This document shows positions 63,215 to 64,000 of a DNA stretch of 64,000 nucleotides, one piece after another (within the stretch, counting starts at the first letter, position 1; the number at the start of each line of letters is the position of its first letter). The position numbers and the translations under genes are program-made. Source of the DNA: Ruegeria sp. HKCCA6707 (GTDB lineage Bacteria > Pseudomonadota > Alphaproteobacteria > Rhodobacterales > Rhodobacteraceae); the NCBI RefSeq assembly GCF_013033515.1, contig NZ_WQEG01000004.1, positions 370,898 through 434,897 of the forward strand, given 5' to 3'. The notes under the pieces were generated by a model. That model made no database searches. It saw nothing but the letters and a program-made list of their open reading frames with translations, and was not told the origin of the DNA.

Positions 63215-64000
63215 GGTTGTGTCGCAAACTTTTGGAAAGACCAGAACCAGCGATATTCTAGACGCTGTTATCCGACGATCTCAGCAAACATCCGATAGCC
63301 GGAAGTCGTTTCACTAGAGAATTGCTTCTTCCAGATCATGTTGGCGACCTCGATACCGTCCATTGTAGCCAAGGCGGATTTGAACGATTTGAACCCACAC
63401 AAATGCCGTACGCGACGTTTGATAAATCGATGATCCTGTTCGATCAAATTATTCATATATTTGGACCTGACTGTTTGGATTTTGGCTGGGCAGCCGAAGC
63501 GATTGAGGATATTGATCACCTCTCGAATGCCCGCTGCGTTGGCGCCACTTTTGTCGATTACATTCTTTCTCGTAAGGCCGTTGACCTCCAGCATACGAGC
63601 AAAGAATTTTGTGTCCGCGGGTTTGTTTCGACGTTGCGAAAGCATGAAATCAAGCGTCTTGCAGTGCTTGTCGACAACTCGATAGAGATAGACCCAGTTG
63701 CCTTTCACCTTGATGTAAGTTTCGTCCATTCTCCAGGATCGGTCGCACGGCCCTTTTCGATGACGCGCCGCTTCAGCGATTGCGCCTGCATACCGCGTCA
63801 CCCAGCGCTTCAGCGTCGTGTGATCTACTGCAACGCCTCGCTCATGTATGATCTCTTCCAGATCGCGATATCACACACCGTATCGGACATAGACAAACAC
63901 AGCGAAGAGGATCACATCTTTCGGATACTGCGCGCCTTTGAAAGGGATCATAAAAACAAACGTTCAACTTCCATATTTCGATATTCAATCACTCGAAGCA
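63215..64000 (-). mobile_element. IS6-family insertion sequence, right flank of the NRPS island (cut by window end)
   Basis: A terminal-repeat-like GGTTGTGTCGCAAACTTTTG begins at 63215. The transposase is on the minus strand; the open part 63268-63801 keeps the three catalytic positions (RMDETYIKVKGNW, NVIDKSGAN, NNLIEQDHRFIKRR). The preceding N-terminal part, up to about 63950, contains the same TGA in place of Ser in GVSYRDL as the left copy, so the full protein is interrupted. The C-terminal half is intact and differs from the left copy; the N-terminal half is nearly identical to it. The far end lies just beyond the window. Confidence 0.88.

Noticed and set aside
1..64000. CRISPR arrays, rRNA and tRNA genes
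   Set aside because: No regularly spaced repeats, and no tRNA-like or rRNA-like segments were recognised in the intergenic regions.

Overview
The window looks like part of an extrachromosomal replicon (plasmid or chromid) of an alphaproteobacterium, most likely a Rhodobacterales/Roseobacter-group member. The evidence is a ParA/ParB partition pair facing a small replication initiator whose C-terminus resembles the DnaA N-terminal domain, a layout known from 'DnaA-like' Roseobacter plasmids, together with gene content and codon use typical of that group. Taxonomy is inferred from protein style, not from a marker gene.

Layout. 1-2.3 kb: an ene-reductase remnant, a short-chain dehydrogenase and a formylglycine-generating enzyme. 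2.35-14.3 kb: a catabolic locus read as a reductive nicotinate (or related N-heterocycle) pathway. It holds a two-gene molybdenum hydroxylase, a 6-hydroxynicotinate-reductase-like Fe-S protein, a UPF0280 protein, two DUF1185 proteins, a MarR regulator, an enamidase and a ferredoxin/flavodoxin-NADP reductase. Next to them lie a PCu(A)C-like protein and a FedA-like membrane protein. 14.36-19 kb: a branched-chain-amino-acid-type ABC importer. Copies of a palindrome near CGTTAGTATACTAACG sit in front of these transcription units and probably form the MarR regulon. 19-23.6 kb: a 45-residue secreted peptide, a glutaminase, a Na+/amino-acid symporter, a broken solute-binding gene and an unknown secreted protein. 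23.7-28.3 kb: a decayed IS6-family element and the replication/partition module, with candidate parS sites and iterons. 28.6-35 kb: a LacI-controlled CUT1 sugar ABC transporter whose first permease carries a DUF11-like insert. 35-36.9 kb: a graveyard of broken genes and IS6 fragments.

36.9-63.2 kb is a biosynthetic island lying between two IS6-family copies in the same orientation. One operon (38.4-49.2 kb) encodes an acyl-CoA-dehydrogenase-like oxidase, a stand-alone adenylation enzyme and a carrier protein (a pyrrolyl-carboxylate-type starter set). It continues with a C-A-T NRPS and then an adenylation domain split over two proteins with a GAMT-like methyltransferase gene between the halves. 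A second giant NRPS (54.7-61.0 kb) has the order T-C-ATP-grasp-AMP ligase-T-FSH1-like hydrolase with a Cys nucleophile-T-TE. Between them lie an oppositely oriented metal-uptake-like operon (ZnuA-, NikL- and NikK-like proteins with a MacB/LolD-type ABC pair), a thioesterase remnant and a VOC protein. A DCC/HTTM pair and a HupE-like protein are also present. I regard the split adenylation domain and the ATP-grasp NRPS as the most likely undescribed system here; the product is unknown, and a small modified peptide, possibly metal-binding, is only a hypothesis.
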